Positions 7,938 through 15,285 of a stretch of 15,456 bases of DNA are shown piece after piece. Each line of letters opens with the position of its first letter. The stretch's first letter is position 1. The position numbers and the translations under genes are program-made. Below the pieces are notes generated by a model that was not told the DNA's origin, did not search any database, and saw only the letters and a list, made by a program, of their open reading frames with translations. The DNA comes from Candidatus Nanopelagicaceae bacterium (GTDB taxonomy: Bacteria > Actinomycetota > Actinomycetes > Nanopelagicales > Nanopelagicaceae): assembly GCA_947489825.1 (NCBI GenBank), contig CANLFL010000007.1, positions 1 to 15,456 of the forward strand, in the 5' to 3' direction.

Positions 7938-8942
7938 ATGCATTCACAGCTATCTCCTGATGAGATTCGATCTTTTCAGCAAGAGCGTGGATTAAATGTC
8001 ACCGGCACTTTAGATGTTGCTACCGAGCGCGCACTTGAAGATGCTCGATGGAAGCTAGGAGATCGCTCTCTCTACCTTCAATCATCTCCCTTTATGCATG
8101 GCGATGATGTCGCAGCACTTCAATCACGTCTGACAGAGATGGGATTTGATTGTGGCCGCGTTGATGGAATCTACGGAGTGCGCACTGAAGGTGCTGTAAA
8201 AGATTTCCAAAAATCGGTGGGTGCAAAAATTGATGGGCGTTGTGGCCCAGCAACAATTATTGCTCTGATTCGTTTAACAAAAATCGTCTCTGGTGGCGTG
8301 CCATCGCAGTTACGTGAAAGTGCTGCAGCACGTACGCGGGGTCCTGCTCTTGCAAATAAAGTTATTGTTTTAGATCCAGGTAGTAGTGGTGACGAATCAG
8401 AAATCGTTTATGACATCGCCGTCCGTATTGAAGGTCGTTTACTCGCACTAGGAGCAAGTGTTTTTCTCACCCGTGGAGCTAAGAATGTGCCAAGTGAATC
8501 TGAGCGAATCGCCTTTACAAATACCAATGCCACAGATTTATTTATTTCACTCCATACAGATACTCATAGCAATCCCAGCGCGCAAGGTGTCGCAACCTAC
8601 TTTTACGGAAGTGATGCTCATGGCGTTCACTCGGTTGTAGGCGAACGTTTTGCCTCTTTAGTGCAACGTGAAATTTGTGCCCGAACAAATCTCCTTAATT
8701 GCAGAACCCATGCAAAAACATGGGATGCGCTCCGTCTGACAAGAGCTCCATCTGTCCGAGTCGATTGCGGTTATTTAAGTAACTCACATGATGCCAAAAG
8801 TTTGGCGGCGCCGGAATTTCGAGACGCTCTGGCTGAAGCATTCATTATTGCGATTCAACGCCTTTACTTAGCGGCAGAAGATGATGCCAAAACAGGTACT
8901 TTGCGGATTTCAGATCTTCGTAGCGCGGGTATCCGTCGTTAA
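7938..8942 (+). CDS. cwlM: CwlM-like cytoplasmic amidase homologue, probably a cell-wall regulator
   Basis: In mycobacteria CwlM is an amidase-like protein that stays in the cytoplasm and, once phosphorylated by PknB, activates MurA. This 334-residue homologue has no signal peptide. Residues about 7-36 look like the end of a first peptidoglycan-binding repeat, 55-113 a complete second one, and 141-310 an Amidase_3 domain. Zinc site: the usual DPGHGG histidine is Ser (DPGSSG, S149); E155 and H206 (ISLHTD) remain; the late catalytic Glu is Asp (VRVDCG, D276). Hydrolysis is therefore unlikely. The tail keeps a TGT motif (319-321), near where I recall the mycobacterial phosphothreonine. ATG 7938 is chosen over TTG 7932 because AAGAG (7924-7928) is better spaced; a stop at 7923 rules out a longer N-terminus. 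It lies 18 bp after trxA. Confidence 0.85.
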   Translation: MHSQLSPDEIRSFQQERGLNVTGTLDVATERALEDARWKLGDRSLYLQSSPFMHGDDVAALQSRLTEMGFDCGRVDGIYGVRTEGAVKDFQKSVGAKIDGRCGPATIIALIRLTKIVSGGVPSQLRESAAARTRGPALANKVIVLDPGSSGDESEIVYDIAVRIEGRLLALGASVFLTRGAKNVPSESERIAFTNTNATDLFISLHTDTHSNPSAQGVATYFYGSDAHGVHSVVGERFASLVQREICARTNLLNCRTHAKTWDALRLTRAPSVRVDCGYLSNSHDAKSLAAPEFRDALAEAFIIAIQRLYLAAEDDAKTGTLRISDLRSAGIRR

Positions 8943-8970
8943 ATAATTACCCCAGCATTGCGGGCTATGT

Positions 8971-8984
8971 GGGAGACTTCTCCC
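8971..8984 (+). promoter_or_regulatory. Perfect inverted repeat covering the ribosome site of the aminotransferase gene
   Basis: GGGAGA-CT-TCTCCC ends one base before the ATG at 8986. As RNA it can fold as a 5-bp GC-rich stem (GGGAG with CTCCC) with an ACTT loop, and the left arm is the only Shine-Dalgarno-like sequence for the gene. An imperfect hairpin (CCC-A-GC, loop ATT, GC-GGG) lies just upstream at 8951-8964. Possible roles are translational control or a protein-binding operator; no regulator is identifiable. Confidence 0.5.
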
Positions 8985-8985
8985 T

Positions 8986-10245
8986 ATGTCTGAGATCAAT
9001 ACTCGATTCCATACAGGTGTTCCGCAGAAGCTTGAAGAACGCTTTGCTGCTCGCGCTGCCGAAATGCTTCCGAGCGAAATTCGTTCACTTTTTGCAGTTG
9101 CCTCACGCCCTGAGATTGTCTCTCTCGCTGGTGGAATGCCAAATCTTTCAGCGTTACCGATGGATATGATGGCAAGTGTTGTTAATGAATTGATTCTTAC
9201 TAATGGCGCTGAAGCTCTGCAATACGGCAGCGGACAAGGGCATCCCAAACTTCGCGAATTGATCTGCGATGTCATGGCACTTGAAGGTATTCGCGCTAAC
9301 CCAGATGACATTGTGGTGACGACAGGTTCACAACAAGCGCTCGATCTCATCTCTCGTATCTTTATCGATACAGGTGATGTTGTACTAGTTGAAGCACCTT
9401 CATATGTCGGCGCACTTGGAACATTCCGCCAATATGAGGCAGCTGTTGTCCATGTTGAGATGGATTTAGATGGATTGGTTCCACAATCACTTCGCGATGC
9501 CATCAAGGTTACTCGCGCAGCAGGCCGCACAATTAAATTTCTTTATCTCATCCCAAATTATCAGAATCCGACAGGCGTACTCTTGCCTGCGGAGCGACGT
9601 ACCGAGATTCTCGCTATCTGTCGCGAAGAAGGAATCTTTGTTGTTGAAGATAACCCTTATGGACTTCTTGGTTTTGATCGCCCATCACCCAATGCGATGC
9701 GCGCTGAAGATTCTGAAAATGTTATCTATCTTGGATCATTTTCAAAGACAATCACATCGGGGTTACGTATTGGCTGGGCCCTTGTTCCGCAATCACTGAA
9801 AGATAAATTGGTTATCGCGTCAGAATCTTCAATTCTCTGCCCATCAAATTTCACACAGTTAACAATTGCTAACTATTTAACTAACCAGCCATGGCGCGAT
9901 CAGATTGCAAGCTTCTGTGAGGTTTATAAAGTCCGCCGCGATGCGATGCTTGAATCACTTACCGAATACTTCCCGCAGGAAGCTACCTGGACCAAACCTG
10001 GCGGTGGCTTCTATGTATGGGTCAATCTTCCACCTGAAATTGATACTAAAGCGATGATGCCTAAGGCAATTGTTGCCAAGGTTGCCTACGTTCCAGGAAC
10101 AGCCTTTTACGCCGATGGTTTTGGATCATGGTCGATGCGACTTTCATATTGCCATCCAACCCCGGAACGTATCCGTGAAGGTGTGAAGGCGTTAGGCCAG
10201 GTTGTTAAGCAAGAGATGTCTAGGCGAGGTTCGGCACTTAATTAA
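8986..10245 (+). CDS. PLP-dependent class I/II aminotransferase (LysN / MocR-like fold)
   Basis: This 419-residue fold-type I enzyme probably moves an amino group between an amino acid and a 2-oxoacid; the substrate is not known. Visible PLP-site elements are [10 protein letters not shown] (phosphate and ring contacts), NPTG (194-197), D222 and Y225 in EDNPYG, the Schiff-base lysine K254 in SFSKT, RIGW just after it, and an Arg in MRLSY near the end that would hold the substrate carboxylate. It resembles 2-aminoadipate aminotransferases and the catalytic half of MocR regulators, but there is no DNA-binding domain at the N-terminus. Its place between cwlM and parB is, to my knowledge, common in actinobacteria. 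The start follows a 43-bp gap in which the ribosome site sits within an inverted repeat. The 3' end overlaps parB by 4 bp, tail to tail. Confidence 0.92.
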   Translation: MSEINTRFHTGVPQKLEERFAARAAEMLPSEIRSLFAVASRPEIVSLAGGMPNLSALPMDMMASVVNELILTNGAEALQYGSGQGHPKLRELICDVMALEGIRANPDDIVVTTGSQQALDLISRIFIDTGDVVLVEAPSYVGALGTFRQYEAAVVHVEMDLDGLVPQSLRDAIKVTRAAGRTIKFLYLIPNYQNPTGVLLPAERRTEILAICREEGIFVVEDNPYGLLGFDRPSPNAMRAEDSENVIYLGSFSKTITSGLRIGWALVPQSLKDKLVIASESSILCPSNFTQLTIANYLTNQPWRDQIASFCEVYKVRRDAMLESLTEYFPQEATWTKPGGGFYVWVNLPPEIDTKAMMPKAIVAKVAYVPGTAFYADGFGSWSMRLSYCHPTPERIREGVKALGQVVKQEMSRRGSALN

Positions 10246-11105
10246 CCCTCGATTAAATCGACGATGCGCACAAGATCTTCATTCCCAGCAAATTCGATCG
10301 TAATCTTTCCTTTTCCTTTACCCTGTTCAATGCTTACACGCGTATCTAGGTAATCACTTAATAGTTCAGCGGAGGCAAGGGCTGTTCCTGAAATTCCAAC
10401 TTTTGTTTTAGTTTTGGCGCTCTTCTTGGCCGGTCCTGCAATAGCCACGATCTCTTCGGTTGCACGAACACTTAAGCCTTCTGCAACGATTCTGTTGGCT
10501 AGCTTTTCAATCTCTTTCTCATCACTTAAGCCCAATAGCGCGCGAGCATGTCCTGCAGAGATAACACCTGCGGCGACTTTGCGTTGAACTGTTGGTGGAA
10601 GATTAAGTAAACGCAACATATTCGAAATGAGGGGGCGCGATCTTCCTAGCTTTGTTGCTAGCTCATCATGTGTGCAACCAAAATCTGTAAGTAAGCCTGC
10701 GTAGGCCGCAGCCTCTTCTAGCGGATTGAGTTGGCTTCTATGGATATTTTCTATCAGCGCTTCACGGAGTAACTCATTATCTGGAGTTTGGCGAATAATG
10801 ACAGGAATAGTTTTAAGTCCGGCAGCTTTTGCTGCACGTAATCTGCGCTCGCCCATAACTAATTCATAGCGACCTTCTGAAACCCTACGAACTACAGGAG
10901 GTTGAAGTATTCCAATCTCCTTGATTGATGCAATTAACTCATTGAGTGCATCGTCATCAAAAACTGTACGTGGTTGGCGTGGGTTAGGTGAGATTGAAGA
11001 GATAGGAACTTCATTCTGTTGTGCAACTTCTGTATCACCAACAGTTAACGATGTTGGAATCAACGAATCTAAGTTTGTTCCTAGTCCCCCACGTTTTGTA
11101 CTCAT
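10242..11105 (-). CDS. parB: Chromosome partitioning protein ParB
   Basis: ParB binds parS near the origin, spreads as a CTP-dependent clamp and is moved by ParA. The 287 residues contain the N-terminal CTPase region with GERRLRAA (85-92) and ENIHR (119-123), a central helix-turn-helix around [18 protein letters not shown] that reads parS, and a C-terminal dimerisation segment ([19 protein letters not shown]). A Lys-rich linker (about 224-236) precedes it. The leading [14 protein letters not shown] is typical of chromosomal ParB. The ATG overlaps the parA stop by 4 bp, so the two are translationally coupled. Likely targets, two parS-like sites, lie within 1.6 kb at 12005-12020 and 12607-12622. 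The stop codon shares the palindrome TTAATTAA with the stop of the convergent aminotransferase gene. Confidence 0.96.
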   Translation of the reverse strand: MSTKRGGLGTNLDSLIPTSLTVGDTEVAQQNEVPISSISPNPRQPRTVFDDDALNELIASIKEIGILQPPVVRRVSEGRYELVMGERRLRAAKAAGLKTIPVIIRQTPDNELLREALIENIHRSQLNPLEEAAAYAGLLTDFGCTHDELATKLGRSRPLISNMLRLLNLPPTVQRKVAAGVISAGHARALLGLSDEKEIEKLANRIVAEGLSVRATEEIVAIAGPAKKSAKTKTKVGISGTALASAELLSDYLDTRVSIEQGKGKGKITIEFAGNEDLVRIVDLIEG

Positions 11106-12037
11106 GCGATCTCTCCATCTTTCTTATAATTAATACTGACAACATTTGAATCAAAGTTCTCTTCTTCTGTAGCTTTACCGCGCTCTGCAATCTCTCGCGC
11201 AACTTGCATGTATGCAATAGCTCCAGGTGAGAGTGGGTCATATGTCATTACTGTTTGGCTATAAGACGGTGCTTCAGATATACGTACTGCGCGAGGGATT
11301 GGAATATCAATAAGTTCCTTTGGAAAGTGAGACCGCACATTTGCAGCAACATCATTTGCAAGACGTGTGCGTCCATCAAACATAGTAAGTATTATTGTTG
11401 AAAGGTTAAGTTTTGGATTTAATCTCTTCTTCACAACCGCGTACGTTTCAAGGAGTTGTGATAAACCTTCAAGAGCGTAGTACTCGGCTTGAATTGGAAT
11501 AAGTAACTCTTTCGCTGCGGCAAATGCGTTGACAGTTAACAATCCAAGTGAGGGTGGGCAATCGATAAAGATGTAATCGTAATTAACGCTAATTGTTTCT
11601 AGCGCCTCTTTCAGTTGTAGTTCGCGCGCGACCATCGAGACTAAATTAATTTCAGCGTTAGCAAGTGATGTATTAGATGATATGCAATCTAAAGATGGAA
11701 AGCCGGCAACTTTCTGCACCACTGTTGAAATCTCATGGCTTCCCATCAGAACTTCATAGATGCCGGCGTTATCACGATGAGGAACACCTAAAGCTGTACT
11801 GGCATTGCCTTGTGGATCTAAATCAATAACGAGGACGCGAAGACCACCCATGGAAAGGGCCGCTGCAATATTGACTGCTGTGGTCGTTTTGCCGACCCCA
11901 CCCTTCTGATTAGCCACAGTGAAGATCCGGGTGGAGGCTGGTTTTGCCATCACCTCTTTAAGGCGTCGGACACCAATGACTCTTGTTGTTGGGGATGGTG
12001 TTGATGTTTCACGTGAATCATCACCGTTCTGGCTCAT
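11102..12037 (-). CDS. parA: Chromosome partitioning ATPase ParA
   Basis: ParA is a deviant-Walker ATPase that binds DNA non-specifically and drives segregation of ParB-parS complexes. The 311 residues show KGGVGKT (45-51) with the signature lysine, DLDPQGNAS (Walker A') and YIFIDCPPS (Walker B). The first 36 residues are an extension ahead of the ATPase core, and DSRET (7-11) in it is the translation of a parS-like site. The start at 12037 lies 8 bp after the rsmG stop; AAGGG is too far upstream to be a good ribosome site, while TAGATT 5 bases before the ATG could be a -10 for a leaderless parAB transcript. M30 at 11950 is a less likely alternative start because its purine run is only 2 bases away. 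Confidence 0.95.
   Translation of the reverse strand: MSQNGDDSRETSTPSPTTRVIGVRRLKEVMAKPASTRIFTVANQKGGVGKTTTAVNIAAALSMGGLRVLVIDLDPQGNASTALGVPHRDNAGIYEVLMGSHEISTVVQKVAGFPSLDCISSNTSLANAEINLVSMVARELQLKEALETISVNYDYIFIDCPPSLGLLTVNAFAAAKELLIPIQAEYYALEGLSQLLETYAVVKKRLNPKLNLSTIILTMFDGRTRLANDVAANVRSHFPKELIDIPIPRAVRISEAPSYSQTVMTYDPLSPGAIAYMQVAREIAERGKATEEENFDSNVVSINYKKDGEIA
12005..12020. promoter_or_regulatory. parS-like centromere site inside parA
   Basis: TGTTTCACGTGAATCA matches the bacterial parS consensus TGTTTCACGTGAAACA at 15 of 16 positions, including the central CACGTG. It lies in codons 7-11 of parA (minus strand) and is translated as DSRET. With parB and parA adjacent, it is a very probable ParB-loading site. 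Confidence 0.88.
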
Positions 12038-12045
12038 TGACCAAT

Positions 12046-12636
12046 CTAAGCACCCTTTTTAATGGCGACGATGCGCCCAAGCTCAATTCCCTCCAAAGTT
12101 ATCTCGTGGAGGGTTGCTCCCTTGACCCCTTCCATCTCCGCCGAGGCTGATTCGCCCTTCATGGCTAGGAGGCTGCCACCGGTTTTGACCATATGCCAGC
12201 TCATCTTCTTCAACTTCTCTAAAGGGGCGACTGCGCGAGCGGTGACAAAGTCAGCTGACTTCTTCACATCCTGAGCGCGGCCACGGATTACCTCGATATT
12301 GAGGCCGTCAACAGCCTCAGTCAGAAAGGAGACTCTGCGCTCTAGAGGCTCGATGAGAGTGACTGAGAGATCAGGTCTGGCTAGTGCGATCACAATTCCT
12401 GGAAGACCTGCCCCTGAACCGATATCAAAGAGGGAGGCCCCTTGTGGCAGAAGTTGGGTGACGGGTAGACAGTTAAAGATATGGCGCTCCCAGATGCGCT
12501 CGCCTTCGCGAGGGCCGATAAGCCCCCTTTCGATCCCTGCCGTGGTGAGGAAATGGGCATAGGCAGCGATCTCATCGAGGCGCTCTGGAAAGTAGCGCTT
12601 GATCAGTGTTTCACGGGAAACATCACTTGCCGACAT
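12046..12636 (-). CDS. rsmG: 16S rRNA (guanine-N7)-methyltransferase RsmG
   Basis: RsmG (GidB) methylates N7 of a guanine in the 530 loop of 16S rRNA (G527 in E. coli), using S-adenosylmethionine. The 196 residues contain the expected RHIFNCL (51-57), the SAM-binding DIGSGAGLPG (71-80), a LIEPLERRVSFL strand and the later TARAVAPLEKL. DVSRET (5-10) near the start is the translation of a parS-like site, a feature I recall from many gidB genes. The ATG follows the jag stop by 5 bases (CCCCC) with no ribosome site, so initiation probably depends on ribosomes finishing jag. Base composition is clearly richer in G+C than parA or yidC on either side. Confidence 0.95.
   Translation of the reverse strand: MSASDVSRETLIKRYFPERLDEIAAYAHFLTTAGIERGLIGPREGERIWERHIFNCLPVTQLLPQGASLFDIGSGAGLPGIVIALARPDLSVTLIEPLERRVSFLTEAVDGLNIEVIRGRAQDVKKSADFVTARAVAPLEKLKKMSWHMVKTGGSLLAMKGESASAEMEGVKGATLHEITLEGIELGRIVAIKKGA
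12607..12622. promoter_or_regulatory. parS-like centromere site inside rsmG
   Basis: TGTTTCACGGGAAACA matches the parS consensus at 15 of 16 positions; the one change disrupts the central CACGTG (CACGGG). It sits in codons 5-10 of rsmG. Together with the site in parA it gives a two-site cluster 602 bp apart. The altered core could lower ParB affinity. Confidence 0.8.
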
Positions 12637-12641
12637 GGGGG

Positions 12642-13184
12642 TTACGCTGGATAGATGACTACGTAGCGACGTGGATCTTCTCCATCAGATTCGCTGGTGA
12701 GCCCTAAATCCTGGATCGTGTCATGGATGATCTTGCGCTCAAAGGCGTTCATAGGCTCAAGTTTGATGGCATTTCCAGTGGTGGTCGCCTCTTCCGCCTT
12801 CTCTTTCGCCAGCGCCGATAGCTCGGTACGGCGGTTGGCGCGGAAGTTATCGATATCGAGCATCAAGCGGCTACGGTCTCCGGTAGCTGTCTGGACAGCA
12901 AGGCGAGTGAGCTCCTGGATTGAATCGAGGACCTCCCCTTCTTTGCCTACAAGGTGGCCGAGCTTTCCGCCGGCGATAGCTAGTGAGGCGCGTCCATTTT
13001 CGACATCGATATCGATATCGCCATCGAGATCTGCAATATCAAGGAGCGCTTCGAGGTAATCGGCGGCAATATCGCCCTCTTCCTCAAGCTTTGCCACAGT
13101 CTTAGGCGGCTTAGGCGCATCTGGTGCCCCTACCTCTTCTGACTGGACTTCTATCTCTTCTACAACTGTCTCGTTCTCTGACAT
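12642..13184 (-). CDS. jag: Jag / KhpB-type KH-R3H RNA-binding protein
   Basis: Jag-family proteins bind RNA and are encoded next to yidC in many bacteria. The 180-residue protein has an acidic N-terminal tail (about 1-37, many Glu), a KH domain at about 40-108 with the GKEG loop (80-83), and an R3H domain at about 112-178 with the R-x3-H pair R150 and H154 in FERKIIH. The Jag_N domain of the Bacillus protein is absent, as in other actinobacterial versions I recall. An ideal AAGGAG (13195-13190) lies 5 bases before the ATG. A 65-bp gap separates it from yidC and contains a small stem-loop (13204-13222). Like rsmG, it is richer in G+C than yidC or parA. Confidence 0.93.
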   Translation of the reverse strand: MSENETVVEEIEVQSEEVGAPDAPKPPKTVAKLEEEGDIAADYLEALLDIADLDGDIDIDVENGRASLAIAGGKLGHLVGKEGEVLDSIQELTRLAVQTATGDRSRLMLDIDNFRANRRTELSALAKEKAEEATTTGNAIKLEPMNAFERKIIHDTIQDLGLTSESDGEDPRRYVVIYPA

Positions 13185-13203
13185 CTCTACTCCTTGTTTA
13201 ATT

Positions 13204-13222
13204 AATCCCTTTCAATGGGATT
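13204..13222 (-). other. Small stem-loop between yidC and jag
   Basis: AATCCC (13204-13209) pairs with GGGATT (13217-13222) around a 7-base loop, extended by AT pairs with one bulge. It lies in the yidC-jag gap, upstream of the jag ribosome site. There is no T-tract after it in the direction of transcription, so it is not a standard terminator; mRNA processing or attenuation is possible. Confidence 0.35.
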
Positions 13223-13249
13223 TAATACTATTGATGCTAATTGTCCGAA

Positions 13250-14176
13250 TTACTTCTTCTTCTTTTTCTTCTTCTTTGGTTGTTCGCGTTGGCCTTTAAC
13301 CTCTTCAATAGGTGGGGTTGATGGATCGTTCGGATCCGGCTCGACTACCCCACTCTTCTTTGCTCGCTTACGTTCTAACTCTTCAAAGGCTGGTGAGCCC
13401 GGCGTTGGGTTTCTCTTAATCACGTAGTACTGCTGACCCCACGTCCAGAAGTTTGTGGTCGACCAGTAGATCAATACACCGACTGGAAAGTTCACACCGG
13501 AGATTGCAAAAATAACTGGGAATAAATACAACATGATTTTCTGCTGCTGCAACATCATATTGTTACTTGAATCCATCTTTGGCATTCCCTTTGTCATCAA
13601 CTGACGCTGGGTTGTAAATGTAGTTGCCGACATAAGGAAGATGAGAAATACGGTGACAAGTTTTACCTTTATGTCATCGCTACCCAAAAAGGTCTCAGAG
13701 ATTTTTGCACCGAAGAATTTAGCTTGCGCCGCACTCTCCAAATATTCACCTTTGAGGTATCCGCGCGCAATCGGTGCAGAAACTCCCGCATCAGTCTTTG
13801 CAGCAATTCCATTGAGTACTGTAAAGAGTGCAAAGAAGATTGGTGCCTGAGCAAGAATTGGAAAACATGATGCAAGCGGGTTTGTTTTATGCGTTTTGTA
13901 GAGCTTCATCATCTCTTCTGATTGCTTCTGGCGATCATCTTTATACTTCTTTTGAATCTCCTTCATATGTGGCTGAAGGGCGGTAAGTGCGCGCTGGCTC
14001 TTAATCTGCTTTACAAAGAGTGGGATCAAAACGATTCGAATGATTACTACAAGACCCATGATTGAGAGCGACCATGTAACACCACTGTCTTTTCCAAACA
14101 GTGGTGAGAGAAGATTGTGGAATAGAACAATAATTCCAGATACTAGATTGTAAAGTGGATTGAGAATAAAACCCAT
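13250..14176 (-). CDS. yidC: YidC/Oxa1 membrane protein insertase
   Basis: YidC inserts and folds membrane proteins, alone or with SecYEG. The 308 residues match the five-helix Oxa1-type form: an N-terminal helix, a helix with the groove arginine R47 (VVIIRIVLIP), a cytoplasmic helical hairpin rich in Lys and Gln (about 56-98), SCFPILAQAPIFFALF, and helices near 168-185, 212-232 and 235-252. There is no large periplasmic domain as in proteobacteria and no lipoprotein signal. The C-terminal tail is hydrophilic and ends in eight lysines, which would suit ribosome contact. The ATG lies 2 bases after the yidD stop. The ribosome site is weak, so coupling to yidD is likely. Confidence 0.95.
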   Translation of the reverse strand: MGFILNPLYNLVSGIIVLFHNLLSPLFGKDSGVTWSLSIMGLVVIIRIVLIPLFVKQIKSQRALTALQPHMKEIQKKYKDDRQKQSEEMMKLYKTHKTNPLASCFPILAQAPIFFALFTVLNGIAAKTDAGVSAPIARGYLKGEYLESAAQAKFFGAKISETFLGSDDIKVKLVTVFLIFLMSATTFTTQRQLMTKGMPKMDSSNNMMLQQQKIMLYLFPVIFAISGVNFPVGVLIYWSTTNFWTWGQQYYVIKRNPTPGSPAFEELERKRAKKSGVVEPDPNDPSTPPIEEVKGQREQPKKKKKKKK

Positions 14177-14178
14177 GG

Positions 14179-14460
14179 TTATGCCGCCGCTTTCATGCTC
14201 TGAAGTGATTGCTCTGTAATGGTTTTTTCTTCTATTTTTACTTGTACTTTCACGTAGTCAACTCCACCATCTGACCATGGATTACATCGCAAGACTCTCC
14301 AGGTAGCCATAGCAACTCCTTTAAGCCCATAACTTTGGATTGCGGTGAGTGCATAGCTTGAACAGGATGGGTAGTACTTACAACGTGGAGCAAGTGATGG
14401 AGAGATGAACTTTTGATAGAAGGTGATGAGAAGAGTGAGTGGAGATAGAAGTAACTTCAT
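14179..14460 (-). CDS. yidD: YidD membrane protein insertion efficiency factor
   Basis: YidD is a small amphipathic membrane-associated protein that helps YidC. The 93 residues show the family core: [20 protein letters not shown] (15-33, with C27 and C33), then [12 protein letters not shown], and [16 protein letters not shown]. The hydrophobic first dozen residues and the basic face fit peripheral membrane attachment. Its ATG overlaps the rnpA stop by one base (TAATG), and yidC follows after 2 bases, so rnpA-yidD-yidC should be co-transcribed and coupled. Confidence 0.95.
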   Translation of the reverse strand: MKLLLSPLTLLITFYQKFISPSLAPRCKYYPSCSSYALTAIQSYGLKGVAMATWRVLRCNPWSDGGVDYVKVQVKIEEKTITEQSLQSMKAAA

Positions 14461-14813
14461 TACTGGCTCACATTCTTCTGGCTGCGAGAGAGCAGACCAG
14501 AAACCAACTGTGTGAGTTCGTTGGTGTATTCGGGTGCGCTCTTTAATACGCGCAGGACGAAAAGTGAGTTGGAAGGAAATGTGTGAAGAGTTGGCGCAAG
14601 ATCGTGTCGAAGTTGGCGGGCGATGCGGTGGCGCATAACTGATCCGCCGACCGATTTATTGATAATAAGTCCGCACTTTGCCGGCTGATAATTGCTGGAG
14701 GCAGGAGAGATGTAGAGATATCCAACAAGGTTTCCTGAAGTGAGACGAAGTCCGCTCTTTGTTGCCTTAGCAAAATCTTCGCTTGTAGTAAGTCGTGCCT
14801 TCTTTGGAAGCAC
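14460..14813 (-). CDS. rnpA: Ribonuclease P protein component
   Basis: RnpA is the protein subunit of RNase P, which trims the 5' ends of tRNA precursors. Starting at GTG 14813, it has 117 residues, the usual size. [20 protein letters not shown] at the start is the standard RnpA opening, and [10 protein letters not shown] (61-70) is the RNA-binding RNR motif, preceded by INKSVGGSV. The GTG is supported by GGAG at 14824-14821 with a 7-base gap; the frame is open further upstream, through rpmH and into the origin region, but that extension is out of frame with rpmH and has no RnpA character. It lies 26 bp after rpmH and overlaps yidD by one base. Confidence 0.93.
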   Translation of the reverse strand: MLPKKARLTTSEDFAKATKSGLRLTSGNLVGYLYISPASSNYQPAKCGLIINKSVGGSVMRHRIARQLRHDLAPTLHTFPSNSLFVLRVLKSAPEYTNELTQLVSGLLSRSQKNVSQ

Positions 14814-14839
14814 TTTTTTGCTCCGTGTTCTTCTAGCTT

Positions 14840-14977
14840 TTACGCTGAAAGACGTGAGCGACCCTTGGCACGACGGGCGCCAAGAATGGCACGACCGGCA
14901 CGTGTTGCCATGCGAGCGCGGAATCCGTGCTTTTTGGCGCGACGACGGGTATTGGGTTGGTAGGTGCGCTTTGTCAT
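14840..14977 (-). CDS. rpmH: 50S ribosomal protein L34
   Basis: L34 is a small basic protein of the large ribosomal subunit. The translation is 45 residues: [20 protein letters not shown], then [20 protein letters not shown], then SRLSA and a TAA stop. This is a full-length match to the family. AGGAG (14990-14986) lies 8 bases upstream of the ATG. It is the first gene of the leftward rpmH-rnpA-yidD-yidC-jag-rsmG-parAB block and divergent from dnaA across the DnaA-box region, the standard arrangement in many bacteria. Confidence 0.97.
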   Translation of the reverse strand: MTKRTYQPNTRRRAKKHGFRARMATRAGRAILGARRAKGRSRLSA

Positions 14978-15074
14978 GGGTGGAACTCCTTCGTGTTAAA
15001 TCTCTTTCATCGATCGAGCCCGGTTCGGCCTTGGATTCATAAATGCGGGGGAAGCAAGGAGGTAACGGTAGAGG

Positions 15075-15083
15075 TGTGGATGC
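15075..15083 (-). promoter_or_regulatory. Weak DnaA-box-like site
   Basis: TGTGGATGC on the plus strand reads GCATCCACA on the minus strand, which matches TTATCCACA at 7 of 9 positions. It lies on the rpmH side of the G-rich repeat, away from the strong boxes. It may be chance. Confidence 0.3.
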
Positions 15084-15101
15084 GCGTGGGTCAAACTCGC
15101 C

Positions 15102-15139
15102 CCCAACCCAGGCCCAACCCAGGCCCAACCCAGGCCCAA
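15102..15139 (-). repeat. 11-bp tandem repeat with seven G-runs (G-quadruplex motif)
   Basis: Three full copies of CCCAACCCAGG plus CCCAA lie at 15102-15139 on the plus strand. With the adjoining C-run (15100-15104), the minus strand holds seven runs of three or more G separated by TT or CCT, well beyond the four runs with short loops needed for a quadruplex. The G-rich strand is the coding strand of rpmH, so a leader transcribed from further upstream would carry it as RNA. No such repeat occurs elsewhere in the window. Confidence 0.9.
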
Positions 15140-15172
15140 GCTCGAGACCTAGGGGTGGGTAAGGGGGGCGAT

Positions 15173-15181
15173 TGTGGATAA
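15173..15181 (-). promoter_or_regulatory. DnaA box, perfect match
   Basis: TGTGGATAA on the plus strand is TTATCCACA on the minus strand, identical to the consensus DnaA box. It is oriented away from dnaA. Confidence 0.85.
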
Positions 15182-15219
15182 CTACTTGCGCTTTTGCCAA
15201 AAGAGCTCTACTTTTCGAC

Positions 15220-15228
15220 TTCTCCACA
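15220..15228 (+). promoter_or_regulatory. DnaA box, one mismatch
   Basis: TTCTCCACA differs from TTATCCACA only at position 3. It is the only strong candidate on the plus strand, facing the two boxes nearer dnaA. Confidence 0.65.
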
Positions 15229-15285
15229 GGCTATCCGCCGAATTCGGAATTTTGTAGGCCTCAACCCCTACTTTAGACCACAGCC

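Noticed and set aside
11038..11950. Shorter parA starting at M30 (11950)
   Set aside because: The purine-rich AAAGAGGTG is only about 2 bases from that ATG and is also coding sequence; the longer reading includes the parS-encoded DSRET segment and begins 8 bp after rsmG.
13204..13222. Rho-independent terminator after yidC
   Set aside because: The stem is only 6 bp and is not followed by a T-run in the direction of transcription; jag continues with its own ribosome site.
14814..15227. Extension of rnpA upstream through rpmH and the G-rich repeat
   Set aside because: The frame is open only by chance; the added residues have no RnpA character, rpmH occupies the same DNA in another frame, and GTG 14813 has a good ribosome site and a standard RnpA N-terminus.
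15238..15247. CCGAATTCGG palindrome as a regulator operator
   Set aside because: A single 10-bp perfect palindrome near dnaA with no second copy or known matching regulator; chance cannot be excluded.
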